Shown one piece after another: positions 11,501-23,669 of a DNA stretch of 64,000 bases. Within the stretch, counting starts at the first letter, position 1, and each line of letters starts with the position of its first letter. A program made the translations under genes and the position numbers. Under the pieces are notes generated by a model. The model made no database searches. It worked only from the letters and a program-made list of their open reading frames with translations, and was not told the DNA's origin. Source of the stretch: Sambucus nigra. Taxonomy: Eukaryota; Streptophyta; Magnoliopsida; Dipsacales; Adoxaceae. The DNA lies in contig OX422223.1 of assembly GCA_949130495.1 (NCBI GenBank), positions 81,624,751 to 81,688,750 of the forward strand. Reading direction: 5' to 3'.

Positions 11501-14500
11501 ATGAAAAATCCAAATTACCATAGTGTGGTCAAAGGTGATCTTTATTTTTATAATATTTTTGCACATATATTATTTGATTCTGGATCTACCCATTATTTCA
11601 TTAGTCATTTATGTATGACTCGTCTACAATTATCCTTCAATCCATTAGCTCGCCCTTTTACTATAGGAATGCCAACAGGAAAGATGGCCATTACCGATAG
11701 GATTTTTAAACGCCACCCTTTACATTTTGGAACCAAGACATTGACCATATATCTTATATTCCTCAATTTAACAAAATTTGATTTAATAATAGGAATAGAC
11801 ATATTATCCTCGAACTTTTCTAACATTAATTGTCATGTAAAGATGGTGTCATTCAAACCACTCCATTAAAATTCATTTCATTTTCAAGTACTAAATCCCC
11901 ACTAACCTCTACTTTTTCAAATGAGTGAAAAGGAAACACCCTACCTTTCCAACATCTTAATTAGCTACAAAGATGTGTTACCCAAAGATTTACCCAAAAT
12001 ACCACCACCTCGAGAAATTGAATTCTTTAACAATCTATTGCAAAATACCTTCCCTATCTCGATACCCCCTTATCGTATGGCTCCTATCAAACTATGAGAA
12101 CTTCGAACACAATTAGACGACATACTTAGGAAAGGATTTATATTCCCTAGTACATCACCTTAGGGTGGTCCATTTTTATTCGTACAAAAGAAAGATGGAT
12201 CTTTTCGGTTATTTGTCGATTACCGTAAATTGACCAAGTGACCGTCAAGAACAAATATTTAATGCCAAGAATAGGTGATTTATTTGACCAATTGTGAAGT
12301 CCAAATATATTTTCAAAAATTGATTTAAGATCCGGATACCACTTACTTCGTGTTAAGGAAGAAGATATACCCAAAACAGCTTTTCGAACGAGATACAGCC
12401 ATTTGAATTCTTAGTTATGTCCTTTGGATTAGCGAATGCCCCTACCGCTTTTATGAACCTAATGCATAGAATATTTTTCCCTTTTGTAGGTCAGTTTGTG
12501 ATTGCCTTTATAGATTACATATCAATTTATTCTAAGACCAAGACATAACACTAAGATCACCTATATGTAGTGCTGAAAACCCTTCATAAACATCAGCTTT
12601 ATGCAAAATAGAGTAAATGCGATTTTCTCATAAAGGAAGTAAAGTTTCTTGGACATGTAGTCACTAAAATAGGTATACAGGTGGACCCAACCAAAACCAT
12701 CGTAGTACTCAAATGACCTCAACCGACCACCATCACAGAACTACGTAGATTTTTATGACTTTCTAGATATTATCGACGCTTTGTGTAAGATTTTTTTCAA
12801 ATCTCCCTGCCCTTAATGAAGTTAACCCGAAAGGATGTTCAATTTATATGGACTTCTGAATGCAAATAGGATTTTTATACCTTGAACGAAAAACCAATCA
12901 CTTCCCCCATCCTAATTATTCCTTCCAGTAATAACAGCTATAATGATTACTCTGACGCTTCATAATAAGGACTCAATTGTGTATTGATGCAAGGGAAAGT
13001 GATCAAGTACGGATCACGCCAATTGAATATTCATGAGCATAACTATTTTGTACATAACTTAGAATTATCCACAATAGTATTTGCCCTAAAAATTTGGAGA
13101 TGTTATCTACATGGAGAAAAATTTCAGGTTTTTTCGGATCATAAGAGTCTTAAGTACATCTTCACGTAAAATGATCTCGACATTCGGCAAATACTATGGG
13201 TAGAGTTTTTAGAAGGTTATAAGTTAAATTTACTTTAACATCTAAAAAAAGGTAACGTAGTTGCTTATGCCTTAAGCCATAAAACCCAGGGAAATATCCT
13301 TAGTATGTTTGTGTTCTTAGAAACCATTTGAAATTACAACCTATAGCAAGACTTCTTCAAGACCCAAGTTATTTTATGAAACATTATCACTCATCACATT
13401 ATACATGAAAGAATCATTAATCTTTAAAACCGAGATGAAGTTTTGCATTACCAAAAGTAAAAACTTAGAAACAATCTCCACCAAAAAATTAGACTTTGGA
13501 CACCGAGCGTGGATTAAAATTTAAAAATCGAGTATGCGTTCCTTTCATCACCTCACTATGAGAAGAAATCCTACAAAAAGCTCACCATTTTAAATTCATG
13601 ATTCACCCTAGAGGCACCAATATGTATCAAACCCTCAAGAAATATTATTTGTGGTCCGGTATAAAGAAAGATATTGTATACTTCGTAGCAAAGTGTTTAA
13701 TGCGAACAAGTGAAAATTTAGCATCAACACCCCAGTGTTTTACTCCAACCACTCCCCATCCCAGAATGGAAATGGGTTCATATAACCATGGACTTTGTCA
13801 GTGGATTGCCTTGAACTTCTCAAGGATACAATATGATATGGGTTATCATCGATCATCTTATAAAATTCTCCCATCTTTTACCAACACGATCCACCGATTC
13901 GTTCCAACGACTAAGTAAATTTTATATCAAGGAAATTGTTAGACTTCATGGTGCACTTATTTCAATTATATCTGATCGAGACCCCAGATATATCAAAAGA
14001 TTTTGGCAAGATTTACAAACCTCCTTAGGAACTAAACTCTAATTTAGCATTATTTTTTATCCTCAAACCGATGGACAATCCGAATGCGTAATTCAAACTC
14101 TGGATAATATGTTACGAGCCTGGATATTAGACTTTTCTGGCTCATGGAATAATCATATTCCCTTAATCAAATTCTCTTATAATAATTGTTATCAGACCAA
14201 CATTCAGATCATTCCCTATAAAGCCCTTTATGGACGACCATGTCGTTCGCCCTTATGTTGGAATGAAGCAGTATAAAATCACACACTTGGACCCGAGATC
14301 ATTATTAAAACCACATAAAAGATATGCCTTATTTGATAGAGATTACGTTCATCTCAGAGTTGACAAAAGAGTTACACCGACACTCGTTGAAAGCCCATAT
14401 AATTCCAAGTAAATAATCAAGTGTTGTTACGGGTATCTCTAAGAAATGGGACAATTCGATTTAAAAAGTGAGGAAAATTCACACCTCGCTACGTTGGTTC

Positions 14501-14800
14501 CTTTAAAATCATCAAACGTATTGGATCAATAACATATCGTCTAGAATTATCCCAAAACTATTCAATATCGATGACTTGTTTCGTGTTTCACTGTTGCAAA
14601 AATACATTTTTTATCTAAGTCACATGATTACTTGGAAGAATATGACAATTGAATTGAACCACGAGATTGAAGAAATCCCTATTCATATTATTTACCAACA
14701 AGAAAAGATTCACCAACATAAAACCATACCACTAGTCAAAGTTCTTAGCGACACTAAGAAACTGAAGAGGCAACATAGGAAACAGAAGACACTATGAGAA
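11501..14800 (+). pseudogene. Pol pseudogene (PR-RT-RH-IN-chromodomain) of Tekay-like element
   Basis: Protease at 11501-11869 keeps the active-site FDSGSTHYFIS. RT spans about 12000-12900 in several frames, with VQKKDGSFRLFVDYR, a mutated SFGLANAP block and FIDYIS where YIDDI is expected, so the active-site DD is damaged. RNase H at 12900-13290 keeps [19 protein letters not shown] and [11 protein letters not shown]. Integrase covers about 13590-14480, with IKKDIVYFVAKC from the zinc-binding region and a core split by frameshifts (13833-14042 keeps ISDRDPRY). The tail at 14576-14840 starts FRVSLLQKY, continues KTIPLVKVL, then drifts out of frame before an ALFP.FRTKF-like end. That is the chromodomain-type C-terminus of Tekay elements. 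At least a dozen breaks. Confidence 0.85.
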
Positions 14801-14849
14801 TACAATATCCTGCACTTTTTTCCTATAATTTTTAGGACGAAATTTTCTT

Positions 14850-14861
14850 AGGTGGAAAGAA
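14850..14861 (+). other. Polypurine tract of Tekay-like element
   Basis: aggtggaaagaa immediately precedes the 3' LTR start and is the expected plus-strand primer position. Confidence 0.6.
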
Positions 14862-15374
14862 TTTAACAACCCACTTTAAATATAACTTAAACATGCCTCT
14901 TGTCCCTAGAATAAATGGAAATTCTAAATAAACTCTAGACTTTTACCAAATTACCAAACTGCCCTTAAAGAAAAATTTAAGATAACTTACACTTTTCTAT
15001 ATCAATTGAACCCAAAATTTCACTCATAGTTTATGAAATGACTTATATTTTGTAGGAATGGAAATAAACAACCCATAGAATTGAATAAATTGCACATAAA
15101 CTTCTAAAATTTTATAAATTAACTTAAAACCCTTAAAACTTATTTAAAAAATATCCAAGGACCGAAACCAAAATCCAAACTTAATCACCCTTTCCCCTTG
15201 GTGACATGGAACCAACTGGACAACTAGCATGGCTTGTACAAAGTGGGTCAAACATTATACCCATTTTACATGCAATAAAACCTTAGTAAAAACTTGTGCA
15301 ATTCATCCTGATCTCCACCTCCGGACCTACCAATCAACTCCTCTCCACAAACCCTATAGGTAACCTTTCTACCT

Positions 15375-17692
15375 TGTCACACCCCACCACCAAAACTAAG
15401 CCTGGCGCGAGTAAATAAAATACCATTCTCAGCATGAGACATATACGAGACATAAATAAATCAATCCACATGATAAATAATTGAATCAATCCCAAATGAT
15501 AATAACCAACTGTGCGATAAGATAGCCATCACATGCTAAAACTCCAAATAATAATCAAATTTCCAATAATATAAATTGAATAAACTCCAACTTAATCCAT
15601 AAAGAAATCTGAATAAAACCCATAAAAACTATGGAACCGAATGGCCCAATCAAAACCATAAATTGTGTCTCAATGTAAGTACAACAAAATGGAACCTAAA
15701 CTCAACTACTAAGCTGTAATATCAAATAAACTCCATCTGCACCTCCCAATGATAATATCCAAATAATCATATGCAGTTTCTCCAAACTTATCCTAAAAAG
15801 GTTAGTCAATGCACAAGGTCAGAGCCCCGAGCATGAATGCACATTACTCCCCTTAAATAGATTCTACGAACCCAGACATTAGCATTATACGTGATAAATA
15901 TCCAAATGGAATATTTTAATTAATACGAGATAATTAAACGCTAGAAAGGTAAATTACTAACCACCCCCAAAGGTTCTTATAAAATCACACCAATATCATT
16001 TTAGATATCCCACAATCCCCAAATTGTTAATTTAATTAAATTAACCCAAATTATCATTCTTCTCACTTTTTATTATAGCGGTCCTCCCACCCCGGGTGGT
16101 AATTTCCACCAAAGTTTAACACTTCCCCTTGTCAAAATGGTCGCTGATCTGTTTAAACTGTTGATCCCTCAATTTGATAAGGTTCCATGTACGACACGAC
16201 ATAAAAGGTCGACTGACCCGTTTAAACTATCGGCCCTCGCTATTTATGCCGCCCATATTTTAATACCCGTCTTATTATATTAGGTATTAATTCTCAATTC
16301 CCAATTTCGTAATTATCAAATCATCCCACCCTTTTCATCGATGTGAGGTCCTCAAAATGCCCCTTAATCCCATACCTAAGGGTCCCCAAGTATACATACG
16401 TCCTACCCTACATAAAAATGATGATAAAACACGTCCTAGTCTCAAGCCTAGGCTAACAAAATGACTATAAACGTAAAAATCTTCCCCACCCTGAAATATA
16501 AAATCCCCACAAATTTACACTAACTAGTCCTATACCTATCGAGTATAAATTTTAACTAAGGCCTACCCACTGGTTCCATACTTAGTAAGCGTCCTAAAAA
16601 ATTGGGTTGAGCAACATACTACCCAAAAGCCCCTCATCCCCGCGGTGGAAAAAATGATTAAAACAAACCACACAATACACAATTCAACTTGCACAACATA
16701 GCAATTTAATCATAAAGGTCCCAATTTAATTTAAATCAATTAATAACACTGTCGTTGATTTTAACACAATGAATTCCACTGAATAATATTAAATTAATTA
16801 ACATGCGACAGTATTCAATACGTCATAATTGTTCTCTTTTATAAGACATTTAATTTTTATAAGTGTGATCGCGCCCTAATAACCATATAAATAATCCCAT
16901 AAAAATTATACATGAGAACCTACACCCAAAACCATAAAAACCCCAAAATCTATCCTACGCACCCAAGGGTTTCAAAGGTTAAATCATATCAAAAAAATTC
17001 ACAAAAATAGTCCCAAAATGTAGTGTCCACTTTATCTAATTAAGTTACTAATTTATTTTAATAAAAATCATATGATTAAGGGTTCAGGCGACACTTAAAA
17101 TGCATAATACTAAAGGAAAGGAATAGAGTATTCATGCCTGTGTGAAGATGGATTTGAAATTTTATTAGAAATTTAAACTCCTCTCAAAAAATTAACAAAA
17201 TGTTGTTCCTGGACAAACTTGATTAGACCCGAATTAAGCCTTCAAAACTTGACAAAAACTTGATTAAGTTGGAGGTTGATGATTATGGTGGAGAGGAAAA
17301 TATTTTGGAAGAGCTCTCTGGTGAAAAACATGCAAAAAGTGATAATGAAAGGTTCCACCGCGAATTAAAATGCTTATATACCAGTTAAGAATCTTAAACT
17401 AACTTAAACTCTACAAAATTAAGAAGTCTAACTGCGCCAAAAACTGACAGGTCGATTGATCGATCGAGCAAGTCTGGTGACAGTTCCACCACGAAAAATT
17501 ATATAAGGCAAAAATTAAAAACTTAATAAAAACTCCATTTTAAATCGGATTTTAATTACACTTGAAGTTCTATTCCTCGAATATTAAAACCAACATATTT
17601 ACTTTATAAAAATTATTAAATCCAAAAATTTATTTTTCTCAAAAAATTCCAATTAATTAATTAAAATAATTATTAAAACGCAGGGTGTTGCA
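15375..17692 (+). mobile_element. Solo LTR, 2.3 kb, with 5-bp target duplication
   Basis: It starts tgtcacaccccaccacc and ends cagggtgttgca, so it has TG...CA termini. It is flanked by tacct at 15370-15374 and 17693-17697. The intact chromovirus 5' LTR has a single tacct at the same place. No internal gag-pol domain is present, so this is a solo LTR left by LTR-LTR recombination. Its start and length suit another large-LTR Ty3/gypsy family; the exact family is not determined. No gene inside. Confidence 0.9.
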
Positions 17693-19353
17693 TACCTTAG
17701 TAGAAGACCATCCCAACCAAGAGCTATTTCAAAGTAAAAATATGAGAGTTTATGCTTTTCTATTATTTTATGCATGAGTGCTTGTTTCTTCAATTTGAAC
17801 ATGTTTTTGTATATAGATAGATTATAAATATGAGTTTTCAGGATAATGTTAATGTGGGAATGCACTGAAATGGCTCAAAAAGCAGAAAAACTCCATTAAA
17901 CTTTGAGCTTCAATGGTGGATTATGCATCATTAGCTTTGAACCAATTTCAGAGCGAGGTAAGTTCAGCTTAGGTTCTCAGGAACCTTGGTGTTAATACTC
18001 CAAATTGAAGCTTGAAGTTTTTGGCCCTGACAATTTTAGAAAACTGTTTCGAGAGTTTTACTCCACCAAAATTCCTCAACCGAGGTTTATTCTTCCACAT
18101 TTTTTATATAGAAAAAAATCCTCATGGTGCCGGAATAGGAATCATAGCTTTTGTTTACTACTAATTGGTCAAAGTTTCATCATTTTTATATAAACATAAT
18201 AGCTCGATTTAGCCTGCCAAAATTCTTAAAACTAATATGGTTGGATTCCTCTTCAAAAATTAGTCAACTTTCATTCGGAATCAACTTAAAAGGATTTCTA
18301 AAATGTTTTGAATTTAAGGTAAAAGTTTTAAAACCCTAAAGTCAAACCGTTGAAGGTTGAAGATGAGAAGGTTACTCACGCGTGATTAGTTCGACTCCAC
18401 GCGTGAGGACGTATCTCCAATCAGAATTCTAATTTTTTTCCAAAAATTTTATTTTTCAATTCTGAACAAAATGTTATATTACATCACCCTGTTTGGATCC
18501 CATGAAAGCATTTTCTTGGGAAAATCAGTTTTAAGTTTAAAAGAATTAAGTTTTCATTTACACATAAATCCAAGGCTATTTTTTAAGTATTCCATTATGA
18601 CCCCAAACTTTTTTCACAATTTCTTTAGCTTAAATAAAACTAATTTGTCTTCTAGCACTAATTTTAAATCCAAGTTAATTCGACATTGTAGTTAATTTTA
18701 GTCTGGTACCATACTACATCACGTAAGCATTATATTAAGTCGTTATGGCCTATTTATCCTTTTGATACTATCAATTAACCACGTGAATTAGACGAACACA
18801 TAGGGAATCCGTATAAAATTTCAAAGTATATGATTTTAATTTCAGTATTAAAATTGAGCTTATGTCTTTCATAATAACTGATTGTTATATCACTCTATGA
18901 TAATGTTGAACTCGTATTTCAAATACGAACTCATTTGTGTAGTTTAGATTTATTTCGTATATTGATTCTGTTGATATTCAATAATCCCTAAAATTGATAA
19001 ACCGTTACAGCTTATGACTCAGTAATAGCCACTGAACTCTTTTTGGTTATCCTTAATTGTGGTATAGCCCTGAAACCTACTATAATTGCATATTACCCTG
19101 CAATTTATCACCCCTGTCAGGGAAACCCATAGTAGCATGCCTTACAATTCAGAAATTAGATACGCGGTATACAACGGTAATTCTAGTTGGCCAGTAGGAC
19201 TCCGATCTTAAGTGCCTAGTTTTATTTGCTACATACGTATAAGGGCCACTCTATTAAGTGTACCAAACCTTTATTATGTTTATTGTTCCTCAAAATTTTG
19301 GGATTGCCTGTCAAAGTCAATATTATGCTTTGAATAATATTGTAATGGTATTT

Positions 19354-19670
19354 CACTACACCAAATCTGCCCATTTGTCAAGGTCATTGACCTTGACAAA
19401 TTCAACTTGTCAAGGTCAATGACCGTGACATTTCGAGGCGAGACAACTTTTTTTGTCACGGTCGTGTCACGGTCATTGACCTTGACACAAAACTCGCGTT
19501 TTGTGTCACGGTCGTGTCGCGGTCAATGACCGTGACACGTTTGTCACGGTTATAAACCGTGAGAAAGCCGTGACCCTTTTTAAAAAAATTGTCACGGTCA
19601 ATGACCGTGACACGCCCGTGACAACTTTTTGTCACGGACTTGTCACGGTCAATGACCGTGACAATTCTGG
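19354..19670. promoter_or_regulatory. CACTA left terminus and subterminal repeats
   Basis: After the terminal inverted repeat come about seven copies of a palindrome whose core is gtcacggtca-a-tgaccgtgac, with variants such as gtcaaggtcattgaccttgac. In En/Spm elements the subterminal repeats are the binding sites of the second transposon protein (TNPA-like) and are needed for transposition. The assignment here is by position and repetition. Confidence 0.8.
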
Positions 19671-20177
19671 GCAGAATTTAAAAAAAATCTGCTGGGCAGT
19701 ATGGACACTGCCACTGCCCAGCAGTATATTTGTACCTATTATAGCAACGTTGTACCTGTTCCAAACATCATATATCCGAACAAACTAAAGATAATGCAAA
19801 TATATATTCAATTAAGAAACTATTTAAGAAGAAACAACATCACCATCATTTTATCTCAAATCTACAAACTATTTGCATGGAAAAGAGATTTTGTACCGCG
19901 ACGCTCAGGAACACCTCGTTATCCTTCCCTTCTCGTCCGAATAGCCACATAAGTATAGAGCATATGTGGCCTACCCTTAGGGCCACTCCCTGTCCCCTGA
20001 ATTGAAATAAAGTAAAATTAGTATCCGCCCCTCAAATATAGATAAATATAAATCGTAATTGAAATCGAAATCGAAATTGACATATAAATATAAATACATT
20101 ACCTGTAGTGTCACTCAAATAGCTAACTTGAGCTCATATGGCACCTCCTTCCAACTAATATACCCCGGGCAATCGTG

Positions 20178-20303
20178 TCAAATATAATTCTCTTCATATC
20201 TAAACACTAAGAAATACCATAATCCTATGGAGTTATGCGTTGCAAATTCCTTCCAACCGTTGTGTAGCCAAAAATCAGCAGTTGAAGTTGTCAATTCCAC
20301 CTT
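20178..20303 (-). pseudogene. Captured B3 DNA-binding-domain fragment, copy 1
   Basis: Read on the minus strand from 20303, the frame is KVELTTSTADFWLHN followed by GWKEFATHNSIGLWYFLVFR, then YEENYI and a stop. The W.VEL....G..WL..GW.EF...HS...G.FLVFRYEG pattern is the core of plant B3 domains, closest in my memory to the REM family of transcription factors. Only about 42 codons remain: no start, no flanking exons. It is the inverted partner of 20331-20459. I infer it was acquired from a host B3 gene. Confidence 0.75.
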
Positions 20304-20330
20304 TCAATGGTCTCCCATGTTTTGCTAGAA

Positions 20331-20459
20331 GTTCCAAGTGGTGGGGTATGGAAAGTGGAATTGACAACTTCAACTGGTGATGTTTGGCTACATAACGGTT
20401 GGGAGGAATTTGCAGAGCATCGCTCCATAGGATTATGGAATTTCTTAGTGTTCGGATAG
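20331..20459 (+). pseudogene. Captured B3 DNA-binding-domain fragment, copy 2 (inverted)
   Basis: The plus-strand frame reads VPSGGVWKVELTTSTGDVWL, HNGWEEFAEHRSIGLWNFLV, then FG and a stop at 20457-20459. This is the same B3 core as the minus-strand copy at 20178-20303, with several substitutions, so the two are head to head. The pair forms an imperfect foldback with arms of about 105 bp (20196-20306 against 20350-20459) and a loop of about 45 bp. Transcription through it would give a hairpin RNA. Confidence 0.78.
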
Positions 20460-20461
20460 AC

Positions 20462-20580
20462 GAAGAGATTCAGTCTCCTCTCCACAAATAGGACACCCCA
20501 AATAACTATGTACTAATCACCTATTAAAGGTAAGAAGCGTATATTCACGGATTAGTATAAACAAAACTTAGATGTAGTTG
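20462..20580. repeat. Patchwork copied from elsewhere in the same CACTA element
   Basis: 20462-20508 is a near-perfect direct copy of 22725-22771 in the transposase gene (agagattcagtctcctctcc onward). The next stretch has cacctattaaaggtaa and acaaaacttagat in the same order as about 23597-23630. Joining of copied internal segments is typical of templated filler during break repair. Confidence 0.75.
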
Positions 20581-20699
20581 GAATATTTATGTATTAATCT
20601 CCTCTCCACACACGCACACTACACAAGAGTGAAAATGATAAAGTGCAGATCAAGTAAAAGCATTAAAAATGGATGTTTCGGTACAAATTGAAATATTTA

Positions 20700-21287
20700 T
20701 TACAAATTGAAAAATTGTTTCAAATTCGGGTTATCATCAAAAATGGATTGATATTCGGTAGGAGCAGCCAAGTCATCCACACTACTATTTAGATGCCTTG
20801 GCGCGTGTTGAACAATTGACCACGGCTCGTTGTTGATATACTCCGAGTAAAACACTTGCTTAACCTTTTGAAATGCACAAACAAACGGCTCATCGCTCAC
20901 GTGGTCGTTGCTCTTCAACTTGGACAAGTCAACCATGATCAAATTGGTGACAAGGTCAACTTTACAAGCATTTTTATCCTCAACTCTTACCCATTCACAG
21001 TAAAATACAACCTCTTTGAAGCTTATATAATCCAATTCAAATATATTTTGGATTACACCATAGTAAGTCATTTCAGCTTCAACGAGGTTTTTATCTTTTG
21101 CGCTCGCTCGAAAGAAAGTAAGAACCTTGTATGAAATTCTCGAGTTCTGTACATTTGTACTTTCCTCGTACACTTTAGCGCCGCAAATGTAACCGTTCAA
21201 TCGATACTTTTTGTACTCTTGTTCCACGAACAAGGGTCCAGTGGCTAGACGAGCAAGCCTTGATGTCGCATCACCCATCTTTAGGAG
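20700..21287 (-). pseudogene. CACTA transposase gene, DUF4216-type last exon
   Basis: The exon opens at 21287 after a tattctcag acceptor (AG at 21289-21288). It reads LLKMGDATSRLARLATGP, then FRASAKDKNLVEAEMTYYGV, ELDY.SFKEVVFYCEWV and EPFVCAFQKVKQVFYSE, ending at a stop at 20700. The ...ASAKD.NPV...M.YYGVI..I..LDY..F...LF.C.W pattern is DUF4216, which follows DUF4218 in many plant CACTA transposase genes. The exon itself is open, but the gene upstream has stops and a frameshift. Confidence 0.83.
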
Positions 21288-21373
21288 CTGAGAATATAGA
21301 TAAATTAATTATATTAGTGGTAAAATTTGAGTGTAATGTAACGTTATATAACGACTGTTTTCATTATAATTAC

Positions 21374-21458
21374 CTCTTGTGTCAACCATAGCCTAAATTC
21401 GTTGTCTGATTGTACCATTATTTTTCGTCTTTTATTGTTCTCACAGGCTTCATATTTA
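21374..21458 (-). pseudogene. CACTA transposase gene, small internal exon
   Basis: 85 nt between acceptor atatgcag (AG 21460-21459) and donor gag|gtaatt (GT 21373-21372). Joined in phase to the preceding exon it reads KYEACENNKRRKIMVQSDNE then FRLWLTQE, like the NKRR...N..F..WF... linker between DUF4218 and DUF4216 in related proteins. Agreement of splice phases on both sides supports the exon. Confidence 0.7.
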
Positions 21459-21531
21459 CTGCATATTACAAAATTAATCATGTATAAAATAATCTAAAAT
21501 AATGTTAAACATTATAATATTCGAAACTTAC

Positions 21532-22124
21532 TTTTTCCATTCTTCGACATCTTCATGTGTGTCAAATAGATAACGAGCTACTTGTTCATGTTTCAAACTC
21601 GTTAATTTCACTCGTTTTCCCATCACATTACCACCATCATCGAGGAATTCATCAGTGTCATCAACGCTGGTCGAGTCAGGCATATATTCTCGAGTATATA
21701 TTGATGACTCCACGGTGATGTATTCCTCTGCAATTTATCCTGCAATATATCGCGTATTCTTGACGTAATCTTCAAAAAATTTCATCAATCTTTCAAACGG
21801 ATACATCCACCGATATCTAACTGGACCACAAAGAATTGCCTCGTCGCATAGGTGTACCAACAAGTGAACACTTATGTCAAAGAATGCTGGGGGAAAGTAC
21901 TTCTCCAATACACAAATCGCTTCGTTCACAGCCAATTTTGCGGCCACTATGTGTTCTCGATTCACTACCTTCTCACACAAGAGGGAGAAGGTAATACTAA
22001 TTTGCATAATAGCCCTACGCAAATCCTTGTGCTTGGAGAAACAGTGCTTAAACAATAGAGGAACCAATTGCATGATCACTTGCCAATCGTGGGACTTACA
22101 CTTAATGTAAATCATGAGTAACAT
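21532..22124 (-). pseudogene. CACTA transposase gene, DUF4218-type exon
   Basis: The minus-strand frame begins near 22124 with KCKSHDWQVIMQLVPLLF, then FSLLCEKVVNREHI, CVLEKYFPPAFFDISVHL and CGPVRYRWMYPFERLMKFFE. A stop just before 21731 (after NTRYIAG) interrupts it, and the same frame resumes with IAEEYITVESS and runs to the donor aaaaa|gtaagt (GT 21531-21530). This is the DUF4218 part. The frame differs from the TNP2 core upstream, so a frameshift lies at about 22100-22124. Confidence 0.85.
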
Positions 22125-23229
22125 AATTCACAATCCTTTGCAAGTTGGACGAAAAAGTAGATGGGCCCTTCAAATTATATATTGTGTCTAGAAGCACCTT
22201 CCTTTCCTCACTCGTCAAAGTAAACGCACCAGGGGGAATTATTGTCCTTCCCCTACTATCTTCTTTCAACCATAGTTGTGGTTTAAGTTTTAACGTTTTA
22301 AGGTCTTTTCGTGCATTTTCTCCATCCTTCGAATGACTCCCCCCAAGGCAAGTACCCACAATATGTTTAGCGAAGTTCTTCTCTGCATGCATCACATCCA
22401 ATACATGGCGCACCGGGTTTTTCTTCCAATAAGGCAAGTCAAATAAAATTGACCTCCGAGACCATGCCTTTCTTATCTCAGTTTCATTCCCAGTTGGGGT
22501 CTTCTTATGCTTGACATTCTTAAATTTGGGATTCTTACCTGGCATATTTGGGCCATATTCAGAAGATTTACTTTCAATTTCTGAATCCGGAAGTTGTCTC
22601 GGTGGTAGCCTATGTTCAACTCCGCCCAATAAAAAATTGGAACCTTTCTCAAATCTGAAACTATGAGCTGGGGGTAAAAACCTCCTGTGGCAATGGTATA
22701 CATTTTTTAAGCTAGAGGATAGAGGAAGAGATTCAGTCTCCTCTCCACAAATAGGACACCCCAAATAACCATGTACTACACATCCGGATAATGTCCCATA
22801 AGCTGGAAAATCATGAATTGCCCACATCAACATAGCTTTCAGCGTAAACTCTTCTTTTCTAAAAGAGTAAAATGATTTCACACCCTCTTCCCACAACTCA
22901 TTTAATTCTTCTACCAAAGGAGCCAGGTAGATATCAATGTCATCACTTGGTGCCTTTGGCCCAGGTATCAATAAAGCCATCATCGAAAATTCAGGTCTCA
23001 TACACTGTGAAGGAGGGAGGTTGAGTGGGGCTAGGATCACTGGCCATACACTCTGATTGGTGCTTAGATTTCCAAATGGATTGAAACCATCTGTTGATAT
23101 AGCCAAACGAATATTGCGTTGTTCTCGAGCAAAATCGGGATACTCAAAATTCATCCTCCGCCAGGCAGTAGAATCAATAGGATGACGCATGATATCACCC
23201 CCTACTTCTGCCCTAGCATGCCAAGTCAT
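22102..23229 (-). pseudogene. CACTA TNP2-type transposase core (Transposase_21)
   Basis: A 375-codon open stretch on the minus strand. Diagnostic pieces are MTWHARAEVGGDIMRHPIDS near the start, REQRNIRLAISTDGFNPFGN (residues ~35-55), VVHGYLGCPICGEET (~150-165) and VRHVLDVMHAEKNFAKHIVG (~275-295), then a K..LKLKPQLWL segment. This is the catalytic-region family of plant En/Spm TNP2/TNPD proteins, which cut the CACTA ends. It is shorter than intact relatives: it joins upstream sequence across stops and lacks the long N-terminal zinc-finger region, and its C-terminus runs out of frame into DUF4218. Confidence 0.9.
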
Positions 23230-23301
23230 TGCCTCTGCAATCCATGGTACTGTGAAAAATCGCTTTAATCTAGGCCTACGCCAGGCAGTAGAATCAATAG
23301 G
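23159..23301. repeat. 23-bp direct repeat flanking a 120-bp step in the transposase gene
   Basis: cgccaggcagtagaatcaat plus agg occurs at 23159-23181 and again at 23279-23301. The second copy sits where the frame is broken between the TNP2 N-terminus and core, suggesting an internal rearrangement that copied or joined at this motif. Confidence 0.75.
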
Positions 23302-23415
23302 TTGTTATGAAGGTTGGTCGGGGACAAAAGGAACTTTCAATTCACCGTGAAAACTCCAAAATCGATAACTATCTTGCATACCCGATCTTAACAAATGTAG
23401 TTCAACTGTTTTCCA

Positions 23416-23577
23416 CTAAAACACCTTACCATTCTTACACCTAGCACACGGACACGGAAACTCTTCATCATTACGACATCTCTTTGCATATTTCACAAAT
23501 TCGTTAGCACCTCTGCGAAACACATCCCCCATTCTATTAGTCTCACCCATCCACTCTTTGTATTTCGGATATCCCAT
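23416..23577 (-). pseudogene. CACTA transposase N-terminal domain (Transpos_assoc type)
   Basis: The minus-strand frame from ATG at 23577 reads MGYPKYKEWMGETNRMGDVF, then EFVKYAKR and FPCPCARCKNGKVF, ending in a stop. W....R....Y..G...F...A.......CPC..C matches the N-terminal transposase-associated domain of plant CACTA proteins. Beyond the stop the frame still reads W.TVELHLLRSGMQDSYRFW.FHGE-like sequence, so the stop is a nonsense mutation. The zinc-region portion that should follow is missing. Confidence 0.85.
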
Positions 23578-23669
23578 CACAGCTACCACAACTAAACACC
23601 TATTAAAGGTAAACAAAACTTAGATTTATAGTATGTTTTATTTAATTATCCCATAATTTAATTATCCTA

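Noticed and set aside
19501..19952. Plus-strand frames near the CACTA left end
   Set aside because: They translate the palindromic subterminal repeats (VTVNDRDT repeated).
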